A stretch of 5,719 bases of DNA from positions 1 through 5,719 of the forward strand of contig JAEZHO010000407.1 of NCBI GenBank assembly GCA_023416545.1, given 5' to 3'. Below, piece by piece: positions 1 to 5,267 of this stretch; the stretch's first letter is position 1, and the number at the start of each line of letters is the position of its first letter. The DNA is from Pseudomonadota bacterium. Its GTDB lineage: Bacteria; Pseudomonadota; Alphaproteobacteria; Rhizobiales; Rhizobiaceae. Position numbers and translations under genes: made by a program. A model generated the notes under the pieces. The model was not told the origin of the DNA and ran no database searches. It was given only the letters and a program-made list of their open reading frames with translations.

Positions 1-154
1 GACCGGAAAAGATGCGGTCCGCGGGAACGAGGCCAAGGGCCGCGCCGATGACCAGTCCGGCAATCGCGACATTGTCGGCCCGAAAGCGATCGCTCGCGAA
101 TGCCGCCATCAGACCCGCCAGCAGGACAATGATCAGGATTTGGCTCAGGGTCAC
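1..154 (-). CDS. SLC13/DASS-family anion permease, N-terminal fragment (runs off left edge)
   Basis: The minus strand reads open from a GTG at 154-152 to the window edge, giving 51 residues beginning VTLSQILIIVLLAG. There is a hydrophobic segment at about residues 6-20, a short charged turn (SDRFRADN), a second hydrophobic segment at about 30-43, and then a GLVPADRIFSG motif. This order is typical of the N-terminus of SLC13/DASS permeases with TrkA-C domains, inner-membrane transporters of sulfate or di/tricarboxylate-type anions; the substrate cannot be told from this piece. A GAAGGGA stretch about 12 bases upstream may be the ribosome binding site. An in-frame TTG at 175-173 would add seven residues. 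The gene diverges from the Lrp-type regulator and shares its upstream region, including the inverted repeat at 244-264. A sulfur-related substrate is inferred only from the neighbours. The usual family length is about 590 residues, so most of the gene is outside the window. Confidence 0.72.
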   Translation of the reverse strand, partial: MTLSQILIIVLLAGLMAAFASDRFRADNVAIAGLVIGAALGLVPADRIFSG

Positions 155-243
155 GCCGGCAAATCGTCCCTTCAATTCTCGGAGGGGAGACAATAGACCA
201 AGGCGGCCCCGTCGCAAAACCGGCAGATTCCGATTCAATCCAT

Positions 244-264
244 AATCTACCAATTCAGTAGACA
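244..264. promoter_or_regulatory. Operator-like inverted repeat, copy 1 (TCTAC-N7-GTAGA)
   Basis: AATCTAC and GTAGACA flank a 7-base spacer (CAATTCA); the perfect arms are TCTAC/GTAGA at 246-262. It lies between the divergent permease and Lrp-type regulator genes, 51 bases before the regulator start at 316 and about 90 bases before the permease start. A CATAAT hexamer at 241-246 resembles a -10 box for the plus strand and overlaps the repeat, as expected for a repressor site, but no clear -35 is visible. The same motif recurs at 852-872 and 3227-3247. The 15-base core, CTAC-N7-GTAG with an AT-rich centre, also matches the size and geometry of Lrp-family sites, so autoregulation is possible. 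Confidence 0.6.
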
Positions 265-315
265 TTGAATATTTTTCGGGTAGCCTTGGTCACCATCTCT
301 AAGGATGGAGCATCC

Positions 316-783
316 ATGCTGGACCTCATCGACCGGAAGATCATCGCCGAACTGCAGCGGGATGCGACGCTTTCCGTGGCCCAGATCAGCGAGCGGGTAG
401 GCCTTTCCCAGACCCCGTGCTGGAAACGGATACAGAAGCTCGAGCAGTCCGGCGTCATCCTCGGACGCGTGGCGCTGGTCGCTCCCGAACATATCGGGCT
501 CGGGCTCACCGTCTTCGTCGCGATCGAGGCCGCCGATCATACGCCGAGCTGGCGGGAGGAATTCTCCCGTACCATCGCCAGCCTCCCCGAGGTGATGGAA
601 GTCCATCGCATGGCGGGAGAGGTGGACTACATGCTGCGGGTCGCCGTTGCCGACATGGCCGCCTACGACGCCTTCTACCAGCGCCTGACGGAAACGGTGA
701 TGCTGAAAAACGTCACGTCGCACTTCGCCATGGAGAGGATCAAGAGTTCGACCGCCTATCCGCTCGACACGCTGAACAGGTAG
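316..783 (+). CDS. decR: Lrp/AsnC-family regulator, DecR/CyuR (YbaO)-like
   Basis: A 155-residue DNA-binding regulator, the normal length for Lrp/AsnC. The N-terminal helix-turn-helix covers about residues 19-48 (LSVAQISERVGLS, then TPCWKRIQKLEQSGVI). The C-terminal RAM effector domain covers about 65-145, with the GEVDYMLRV signature at 101-109. From memory of the family, TPCWKR, VALVxPExIGLGLTVFV, RMAGExDYMLRVxVADM and VTSxFAMExIK match E. coli DecR (YbaO/CyuR), which responds to cysteine and activates cysteine-desulfidase genes. A cysteine or sulfur-metabolite effector is therefore inferred. The ATG at 316 is chosen because GGAG at 307-310 lies five bases upstream and the protein then starts MLDLIDRKI as in the family; the frame is open from 265 but that extension has no ribosome site. 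It diverges from the permease gene, which is a likely target, and has inverted repeat copy 1 upstream. The symbol marks subfamily resemblance, not proven orthology. Confidence 0.9.
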   Translation: MLDLIDRKIIAELQRDATLSVAQISERVGLSQTPCWKRIQKLEQSGVILGRVALVAPEHIGLGLTVFVAIEAADHTPSWREEFSRTIASLPEVMEVHRMAGEVDYMLRVAVADMAAYDAFYQRLTETVMLKNVTSHFAMERIKSSTAYPLDTLNR

Positions 784-786
784 CGG

Positions 787-822
787 CTTCTCTTTGAACA
801 CGGAAAAGAGAAGAGAACTTTT
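787..822 (+). terminator. Probable rho-independent terminator after the Lrp-type gene
   Basis: CTTCTCTTT at 787-795 pairs perfectly with AAAGAGAAG at 805-813 (9 bp, 9-base loop), starting three bases after the stop codon. The stem is AT-rich, and the only T-run is a short TTTT at 819-822, six bases beyond it, so termination strength is uncertain. Its position directly behind a single regulator gene fits a terminator. Confidence 0.5.
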
Positions 823-844
823 CCCCGCGAGCGGAGTTTTAGAA

Positions 845-872
845 TTCACATCGTCCACCTGAGAGGTAGACT
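845..872 (+). promoter_or_regulatory. Candidate sigma70-type promoter overlapping inverted repeat copy 2
   Basis: TTCACA at 845-850 is one base away from the -35 consensus TTGACA. TAGACT at 867-872 matches the -10 consensus at four of six positions with a 16-base spacer. The inverted repeat at 852-872 fills the spacer and the -10, an arrangement that would let a bound protein block RNA polymerase. Transcription from here would give a leader of about 85 bases before the small ORF at 963. It is weak because short hexamer matches are common by chance. Confidence 0.28.
852..872. promoter_or_regulatory. Operator-like inverted repeat, copy 2 (GTCCAC-N7-GTAGAC)
   Basis: CGTCCAC and GTAGACT flank the spacer CTGAGAG. 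One arm position departs from the dyad (GTCCAC instead of GTCTAC), but the right arm GTAGACT is identical to copy 3, and the spacer begins with C as in the other two copies. It lies about 90 bases upstream of the small membrane protein gene and ahead of the Rrf2/FAD-protein operon. It is immediately followed by a short direct repeat (TAGTCA twice, then TAGTAC, 873-890). If the Rrf2 protein is the binder, this would be its autoregulatory site. Confidence 0.5.
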
Positions 873-912
873 TAGTCATAGTCATAGTACGTTGCAGTCC
901 TGGTCAGACCTC

Positions 913-944
913 GTGGCCCCGGAGGCGGACTTTCGCCCGGCCAC
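913..944 (+). other. Hairpin-forming leader segment before the small ORF
   Basis: GTGGCC at 913-918 pairs with GGCCAC at 939-944. An inner stem, GGCG at 924-927 with CGCC at 934-937, closes a 6-base loop, with bulges of five bases on the left and one on the right. It ends six bases before the GGAG ribosome site at 951-954, so it could influence translation or mRNA stability. No T-run follows, so it is not an intrinsic terminator. GC-rich DNA forms such structures easily, and no known riboswitch consensus was recognised. Confidence 0.3.
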
Positions 945-962
945 CCAAACGGAGATGACGAC

Positions 963-1124
963 ATGAACGGCGGTATGAAAAAGATGGACAAAGCCCTGGC
1001 CTGGGCCGCGTTCCTTGCATCCTATCTCCTCGTCTGGCTCATGATCTCCATGCCGATGGAGCGTCAGCCGCACGAAGTGACCGAATCGAGGGCAGTTGTC
1101 GCAAGTCTTGGCGTCGAGAATTAA
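963..1124 (+). CDS. Small single-pass membrane protein, 53 residues, unknown function
   Basis: ATG at 963 to TAA at 1124, with GGAG at 951-954 eight bases upstream. The protein begins MNGGMKKMDKALAW. Basic residues (K6, K7, K10) precede one hydrophobic helix at about residues 11-30 (ALAWAAFLASYLLVWLMISM), followed by a polar, charged tail of about 23 residues. The positive-inside rule predicts the N-terminus in the cytoplasm and the tail in the periplasm. No cleavable signal or lipobox is seen. It is the first gene downstream of inverted repeat copy 2 and lies 137 bases before the Rrf2 gene on the same strand, so co-transcription is plausible. I do not recognise the family. The ribosome site, the helix with correct charge bias and the lack of a better ORF support a real gene; the alternative is a leader ORF or a chance frame. 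Confidence 0.6.
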   Translation: MNGGMKKMDKALAWAAFLASYLLVWLMISMPMERQPHEVTESRAVVASLGVEN

Positions 1125-1261
1125 GCAAACCTGACAATCCAGCCTTCGCTTGGAAGCAAGGAGTGCTACGATGCGTCGATCCACTGGCATAGATCGAACA
1201 CGCCGGCTATATGATGGAGAAACATTCTCTTTTGATGCTGTCCGAAAGGAAATTCCATTCC

Positions 1262-1720
1262 ATGCTTTCGATGAAAGGCAAGTACGGGCTCAAAGCCCTG
1301 TACCACCTTGCCGGACTGCCTCCCGGAGCCATGGCCCAGTCAGTGGAGATCGCCGAGAAGTACGCGATCTCGAAGAAGTTCCTCGATGCCATCCTGGCGG
1401 ACCTTCGACACAGCGGATTCGTGCAAACCCGGAAGGGGCGCGGGGGAGGTTACTGTCTGACGCGTTCCCCGGATACGATCATGGTCGGTCACGTCCTGCG
1501 CGTCCTCGACGGCCCGCTCGCGCCCATTCACTGCGCCAGCCGGACGGCCTATCACCGGTGCCGCGACTGCCCGGACGAAAACGCCTGCGCGGTGCGGCTG
1601 ACCATGCTGGAGGTGCGCGAGGCGATCGCCGACGTGCTGGACAACAAATCTTTGACGGCAATGCGCCAAATGGTGGAGGACGAGGCTCCGGATCTGGAGC
1701 AGGTTCTGGCGACGTCCTGA
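1262..1720 (+). CDS. Rrf2-family transcriptional regulator with four-cysteine cluster
   Basis: A 152-residue protein starting MLSMKGKYGLKALYHLA, the typical Rrf2 opening. The winged helix-turn-helix includes about residues 26-48 (AQSVEIAEKYAISKKFLDAILADL region), and the wing is RKGRGGGYCL at 57-66. A dimerisation helix follows from about 110. Between them lie C91, C100, C103 and C109 (CX8CX2CX5C, codons within 1532-1588), in the loop where IscR, NsrR and RirA bind Fe-S clusters; an Fe-S or thiol sensor is therefore possible. Family members control Fe-S assembly, iron, NO response or cysteine metabolism (CymR); the sulfur-type neighbours favour the last, by inference. The start at 1262 is preferred because AAGGA at 1246-1250 precedes it and it fits family length; in-frame ATGs at 1211 and 1235 lack good ribosome sites. 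The FAD-protein gene follows after 37 bases, probably in the same operon. Confidence 0.9.
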   Translation: MLSMKGKYGLKALYHLAGLPPGAMAQSVEIAEKYAISKKFLDAILADLRHSGFVQTRKGRGGGYCLTRSPDTIMVGHVLRVLDGPLAPIHCASRTAYHRCRDCPDENACAVRLTMLEVREAIADVLDNKSLTAMRQMVEDEAPDLEQVLATS

Positions 1721-1757
1721 CGGTCGGCCTTCACCAGGCAACCTGGGAGGTGGGCCG

Positions 1758-3116
1758 ATGACGCTGCATGTAACCATTATCGGCGGGGGAGCGAGCGGAA
1801 CGCTGGCCGCCGCCCACCTGCTGCAGCGGCGGCTCACACCGCAAAGGCTGCGCATCACCATCGTGGAGGCTCGGGAGGATGTCGGCTGCGGCATAGCCTA
1901 TTCCACCGACCAGAGTTCCCACCTGCTCAACACCCGCGTCAACAACATGAGCGCGTTCGCCGAGGATCCCGGCCATTTCAGCCGCTGGCTGGATCGGCAG
2001 GGCGAGGGCCCGAGCAGCGGGCTCGAGTTCGTTCCCCGCATGACGTACGGGCGCTATCTCGCCGATCTCGTCGCGCCGGACTGCGCGTCCTCCTCCGTGC
2101 CGCGGCTGCGCATCCTGCAGAAGGAATGCGTCTCGCTTCGCGTCCATGAGCATGGGGTCGAGGTCGCGCTTTCGGACGGGAGCGTGCTTCCCTCCCATTT
2201 CGCCATCCTCGCAACCGGCTTCTGCAGGGACGACCGGAAGGTCTCCGGCCTCGAGGACCCCTGGGCCCGGCCGCACGACCGCGATCCCTCGGAGCCAGTC
2301 GTCCTCGTCGGAACCGGGCTGACGATGATCGACATGGTGCTGTCCCTGCTGGATGCCGGCCAGAGCGGTCCCATTTACGCCATCTCGCGACGGGGCCTGC
2401 TGCCGCAGCCTCACCGGGTGACGAAGCCCCTTAAGCTCTCGGTCGCGGATATCCCGATCGGCTCCAGCGTCACCTACATGCTGCAATGGCTGCGGACCAC
2501 GATCCGCGCTCACGAGGCGGCAGGTGGAGACTGGCGCGACGTGATCGACGGGCTGCGGCCGCACACGCAGTTGCTCTGGCGGCACCTGCCGCCCGAGAGC
2601 CGGCAGCGTTTCCTGCGGCATCTCTCCACCATGTGGGACACCCACCGCCACCGGATGCCGCCGTCGTCAGCGGCGCGGATCGCCGAAGCACAGGCCTCCG
2701 GTCTTCTCCACATCCTCAAGGGCCATTTCCAGGGTGCGGAGCGCACGGCAACCGGAACCCGTGTGTCCTACCGTCCTTCCGGGCAGCATAAGCCGGCCGT
2801 CCTCGAAGGGTCCCATGCCATCGATTGCAGGGGTTTTCGCCGGCTGTCCTTCCCGACCCCTAACCGGTTGCTGCAATCGCTTGCCGACAGCGGGCTCGCA
2901 CGTCTCGATCCGCTCAATCTCGGGCTCGATTTCGACCATCAGGATGCGCTGGTCGACCAGCAGGGGCGCAGCTCCGCCCGGATCTTCGGGATAGGCCCGA
3001 TCACGCGAGGCACGCACTTCGAGATCACCGCCGTGCCGGACATCCGGGTACAGGCGGGACGCCTTGCCGCGCTTCTGCTGGGCACGCCCGGCCTATCCGT
3101 CTCCGCAAGTGCCTGA
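1758..3116 (+). CDS. FAD/NAD(P)-binding protein, YdhS-like (COG4529 type)
   Basis: A 452-residue flavoprotein-like protein. An N-terminal Rossmann fold carries GGGASG at residues 9-14 and an acidic residue at the end of the second strand (E37, ITIVEA), typical of FAD ADP-moiety binding. GCGIAYST (44-51 region) and LLNTRVNNMSAF (56-67) are characteristic of the YdhS-type FAD-NAD(P)-binding group. An ATGF motif (152-155) and a second GxGxxxxD site, GTGLTMID at 185-192, suggest an NAD(P)-binding half. No membrane segment or signal peptide is seen, so it is probably a cytoplasmic oxidoreductase. The substrate is unknown for most of this family. GGGAGG at 1745-1750 lies seven bases before the ATG. 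It follows the Rrf2 gene by 37 bases, suggesting co-expression and perhaps a target of that regulator. A redox step in sulfur-compound metabolism is inferred from context only. The C-terminus (FGIGPITRGTHFEITAVPDIRVQ) is intact and ends shortly before a hairpin. Confidence 0.88.
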   Translation: MTLHVTIIGGGASGTLAAAHLLQRRLTPQRLRITIVEAREDVGCGIAYSTDQSSHLLNTRVNNMSAFAEDPGHFSRWLDRQGEGPSSGLEFVPRMTYGRYLADLVAPDCASSSVPRLRILQKECVSLRVHEHGVEVALSDGSVLPSHFAILATGFCRDDRKVSGLEDPWARPHDRDPSEPVVLVGTGLTMIDMVLSLLDAGQSGPIYAISRRGLLPQPHRVTKPLKLSVADIPIGSSVTYMLQWLRTTIRAHEAAGGDWRDVIDGLRPHTQLLWRHLPPESRQRFLRHLSTMWDTHRHRMPPSSAARIAEAQASGLLHILKGHFQGAERTATGTRVSYRPSGQHKPAVLEGSHAIDCRGFRRLSFPTPNRLLQSLADSGLARLDPLNLGLDFDHQDALVDQQGRSSARIFGIGPITRGTHFEITAVPDIRVQAGRLAALLLGTPGLSVSASA

Positions 3117-3123
3117 ATAAGCC

Positions 3124-3152
3124 GGAGGAGGGGAGATCGTTTCTCCTCTTCC
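3124..3152 (+). terminator. Strong 13-bp hairpin after the FAD-protein gene, likely terminator
   Basis: GGAGGAGGGGAGA at 3124-3136 pairs along its full length with TTTCTCCTCTTCC at 3140-3152 around a TCG loop (10 Watson-Crick pairs and three G-U in the RNA). It begins eight bases after the stop codon. There is no T-run directly behind it; pyrimidine-rich sequence occurs only at about 3173-3190. It separates the Rrf2/FAD operon from the reductase operon, so termination or 3'-end protection is likely. Confidence 0.6.
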
Positions 3153-3226
3153 CGCCTCGTCGCACGCTAAGGCTCTTCTCTTTTCCCCTTCAACTACGAA
3201 ATGGACGCCAAGGCACCTCCACTAAT

Positions 3227-3247
3227 AGTCTACCTAAACAGTAGACT
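3227..3247. promoter_or_regulatory. Operator-like inverted repeat, copy 3 (AGTCTAC-N7-GTAGACT)
   Basis: This is the best copy: two perfect 7-base arms, AGTCTAC at 3227-3233 and GTAGACT at 3241-3247, flank the spacer CTAAACA. It ends seven bases before the AGGAGG ribosome site (3255-3260) of the FMN reductase gene and 20 bases before its ATG. An AT-rich ACTAATAG stretch at 3221-3228 could contain a -10 box next to or overlapping the left arm, but no convincing -35 is seen. This position so near the start codon favours repression of the reductase-monooxygenase-permease operon. As RNA, the arms could also form a 7-bp stem just above the ribosome site. Confidence 0.65.
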
Positions 3248-3267
3248 GATCCTCAGGAGGTGCTTTC

Positions 3268-3873
3268 ATGTCCAGACTAGAAATCCTCGGCCTCGCCGGC
3301 AGTTTCAGCGTCCCGTCCAAGACCCGGCGCCTCGTGGAAGAGGCAGTCGCGCGGACGGTTGCCCGTTTCGGCGGGCGTTCGAAGGTGATCGATCTTTCCC
3401 AGCTCGGGCCGGATTTCGGCGGGGCGCGTGACCTTCGTGATCTGACCGGAGCGGGAAGCGATGCGGTCGATCACATCATAGAGGCGCGCGCGCTCGTGAT
3501 CGGGACGCCTGTCTACAAGGGCAGCTACCCGGGCCTCTTCAAGCACCTTTTCGACCTTCTGGATCCGTCAGCGCTTGCCGGAAAACCGTTACTGCTCGTC
3601 GCCACTGGCGGCGGCGACAAGCACGCGCTCGTCATCGAGCATCACCTGCGCCCGCTCTTCGGGTTCTTCGAGGCGCAGACCCTTGCGACCGGCGTCTATG
3701 CCTCCGAGCGCGACTTTGCCGGCGGCGAGATCATCTCGCCCTCCCTGACCGCCCGCCTCGACCGGGCCGTCGGCCAGTTCGAACCGTACCTGAGGAAGGA
3801 GAGGGACCTCCCGATCGCGACGCGAATCGAACGCTGGCGCAGCCCCGCCGAAGCCATCGCAACCAATTCCTGA
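3268..3873 (+). CDS. msuE: NAD(P)H-dependent FMN reductase, MsuE/SsuE family
   Basis: A 201-residue flavodoxin-like protein. The phosphate-binding loop GSFSVPSKT lies at residues 11-19, the flavin-contact segment TPVYKGSYPGLFKHLFDLL at 80-98, and ATGGG at 112-116, followed by KHALVIEHHLRPLFGFFEA. This last stretch is very like Pseudomonas MsuE, the reductase serving methanesulfonate monooxygenase; SsuE is the alkanesulfonate counterpart. Such enzymes reduce FMN with NAD(P)H and hand free FMNH2 to a partner monooxygenase in the cytoplasm. Length is slightly above the usual 185-195, with a short C-terminal extension. AGGAGG at 3255-3260 lies seven bases before the ATG. It is first in an operon with the monooxygenase (23-base gap) and an ABC permease, and the best inverted repeat sits directly upstream. 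The symbol indicates closest resemblance; the partner here is not MsuD/SsuD. Confidence 0.88.
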   Translation: MSRLEILGLAGSFSVPSKTRRLVEEAVARTVARFGGRSKVIDLSQLGPDFGGARDLRDLTGAGSDAVDHIIEARALVIGTPVYKGSYPGLFKHLFDLLDPSALAGKPLLLVATGGGDKHALVIEHHLRPLFGFFEAQTLATGVYASERDFAGGEIISPSLTARLDRAVGQFEPYLRKERDLPIATRIERWRSPAEAIATNS

Positions 3874-3896
3874 AATCCGAGACCGGAGACACGACC

Positions 3897-5246
3897 ATGA
3901 CACGACAGATCAAGCTTGGCGCCTTTCTTCCCGGCGGCGGACAGCATATCGCCTCCTGGCGGCACCCCGACCAGCCGGCCGATGGCGCCACGAACTTCGA
4001 GTTTCACAAGCAGCTCGCGCTTACCGCCGAGCGGGGTCTCTTCGACGCCTATTTCCTCGCCGACGGCCTGGCGGTCTCGTTCGGCGGCACCTCGGAAGGA
4101 GGAAGCGCGAAGGTGGCGGGTCTCGAGCCGGTGACGCTATTTTCCGCACTCGCGCCGCTCACCACCCATCTCGGCTTCATTGCGACGGCCTCCACCACCT
4201 ACGAGGAGCCCTACAACCTCGCCCGCAAATTCGCCTCGCTCGACCTCATCTCCGGCGGCCGGGCCGGCTGGAACGTCGTGACGACGGCAACCGAGGCTGC
4301 CGCGCACAATTTCAATCTCGATCAGCAGCACCCGCACGCCTTCCGCTATTCCCGCGCGAAGGAGCACGTCGAGGTCGTCAGGAAGCTCTGGGACAGTTTC
4401 GAGGACGACGCGTTCATACGCGACAAGGAAAGCGGCTCCTTCTACCATTCGGAGAAGCTGCACGGGGCAGATCACCTCGGCCCGCACTTCAAGGTCCGGG
4501 GACCGCTCAACGTTCCCCGCTCGCCCCAGGGGCATCCGGTCATCGTCCAGGCCGGCCAGTCGGAGGATGGGCGAAGCCTTGCCGCGTCAACCGCGGAAGT
4601 CATCTTCACCGCCCACCAGCGCCTCGACACCGCCCAGGAATTCTACCGTGACATCAAGTCCCGGGCCGCGGGGCTCGGTCGCGATCCTCGTCACGTGCTG
4701 GTCATGCCGGGCGTCTCGCCCTTCGTGGGTCGGACCGAGGAGGAGGCGCGCGAGAAATACGAACGCCTCACCAGTCTGATTCTCGAACAGGACGGGGTCG
4801 GGCTCCTGAACGGCCTCACGGGCGGGACGCTCGACCTTCGGGGCTACGATCTCGACGGTCCGCTTCCGCCGGCCCCGCCGACCGAGGGGATGAAGAGCCG
4901 GCAGGCGCTGATCCGGCAGATCGCCGACGAGAACAACTTCACGATCCGCCAGCTCTACCAGTGGGTCGCGTCGGCCCGCGGGCACTTCACCGTCGTGGGT
5001 TCGGCGACGCAGATCGCCGATACGCTGCAGGAATGGTTCGAGAACGAGGGCGCCGACGGCTTCAACATCCTGCCGCCGTGGCTGCCGACCGCGCTGGACG
5101 ACTTCGTCGACCTGGTGATCCCGGAACTGCAGCGGCGCGGACTGTTCCGGACTGCCTACGAAGGGCGGACACTGCGCGAGAACCTCGGCCTGCCTTTCCC
5201 GCAGAACCGCTGGGCGCTCGCGCGCCAGTCGCAGGCGGCCGAGTAG
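3897..5246 (+). CDS. FMNH2-dependent monooxygenase, NtaA/SnaA/DszA family (luciferase-like)
   Basis: A 449-residue luciferase-fold (LLM) monooxygenase of the NtaA/SnaA/DszA/DmoA group. The N-terminus is IKLGAFLPGGGQHIASWRHP, followed by AERGLFDAYFLAD at about 44-56, STTYEEPYNLAR at 99-110, and SGGRAGWNVVTT at 119-130, which is diagnostic for the group. VIVQAGQSEDG occurs near the middle and FNILPPWLP near the C-terminus. Length matches the family (about 440-460). These cytoplasmic enzymes use FMNH2 and O2 to oxidise the carbon next to N or S: nitrilotriacetate, dimethylsulfide, dibenzothiophene sulfone, and N-acetyl-S-alkylcysteines in Bacillus CmoJ-type proteins. The reductase immediately upstream should supply FMNH2, and the ABC permease 21 bases downstream should belong to the substrate importer. 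GGAG at 3885-3888 lies eight bases before the ATG. An organosulfur substrate is inferred from context; it is not an SsuD-type sulfonate monooxygenase by sequence. Confidence 0.88.
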   Translation: MTRQIKLGAFLPGGGQHIASWRHPDQPADGATNFEFHKQLALTAERGLFDAYFLADGLAVSFGGTSEGGSAKVAGLEPVTLFSALAPLTTHLGFIATASTTYEEPYNLARKFASLDLISGGRAGWNVVTTATEAAAHNFNLDQQHPHAFRYSRAKEHVEVVRKLWDSFEDDAFIRDKESGSFYHSEKLHGADHLGPHFKVRGPLNVPRSPQGHPVIVQAGQSEDGRSLAASTAEVIFTAHQRLDTAQEFYRDIKSRAAGLGRDPRHVLVMPGVSPFVGRTEEEAREKYERLTSLILEQDGVGLLNGLTGGTLDLRGYDLDGPLPPAPPTEGMKSRQALIRQIADENNFTIRQLYQWVASARGHFTVVGSATQIADTLQEWFENEGADGFNILPPWLPTALDDFVDLVIPELQRRGLFRTAYEGRTLRENLGLPFPQNRWALARQSQAAE

Positions 5247-5267
5247 GCGAACCGAGGAGAAGCAGTC

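Noticed and set aside
12..245. A 77-codon plus-strand frame at the left edge
   Set aside because: It is antisense to the SLC13-type permease start, its product is arginine/proline-rich low-complexity sequence, and no ribosome site is seen.
265..315. An upstream start adding 17 residues to the Lrp-type regulator
   Set aside because: The ATG at 265 has no ribosome site and overlaps the region of dyad copy 1; the ATG at 316 has GGAG five bases upstream and gives the family's usual N-terminus.
247..885. A 212-codon open frame on the minus strand
   Set aside because: It lies antisense to the whole Lrp-type gene, covers the intergenic terminator and a dyad, and its translation has no recognisable domain; it is a GC-rich shadow frame.
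873..962. A possible SAM-II or other known riboswitch in the leader of the small ORF
   Set aside because: The hairpin and surrounding bases do not match any riboswitch consensus I know; only a generic hairpin is supported.
955..966. A three-codon mini-ORF (ATG ACG ACA TGA) overlapping the small-protein start
   Set aside because: It is probably chance. The ribosome site GGAG at 951-954 directly abuts the 955 ATG, which is too close, and fits 963.
1211..1261. Earlier starts (1211 or 1235) for the Rrf2 protein
   Set aside because: They add residues not usual before the MLSMKGKYGLKAL opening and lack well-placed ribosome sites. The stretch 1125-1261 otherwise shows no clear feature.
1731..2651. 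A 306-codon open frame on the minus strand
   Set aside because: It is entirely antisense to the FAD/NAD(P)-binding protein, which has clear motifs, and shows no family features of its own.
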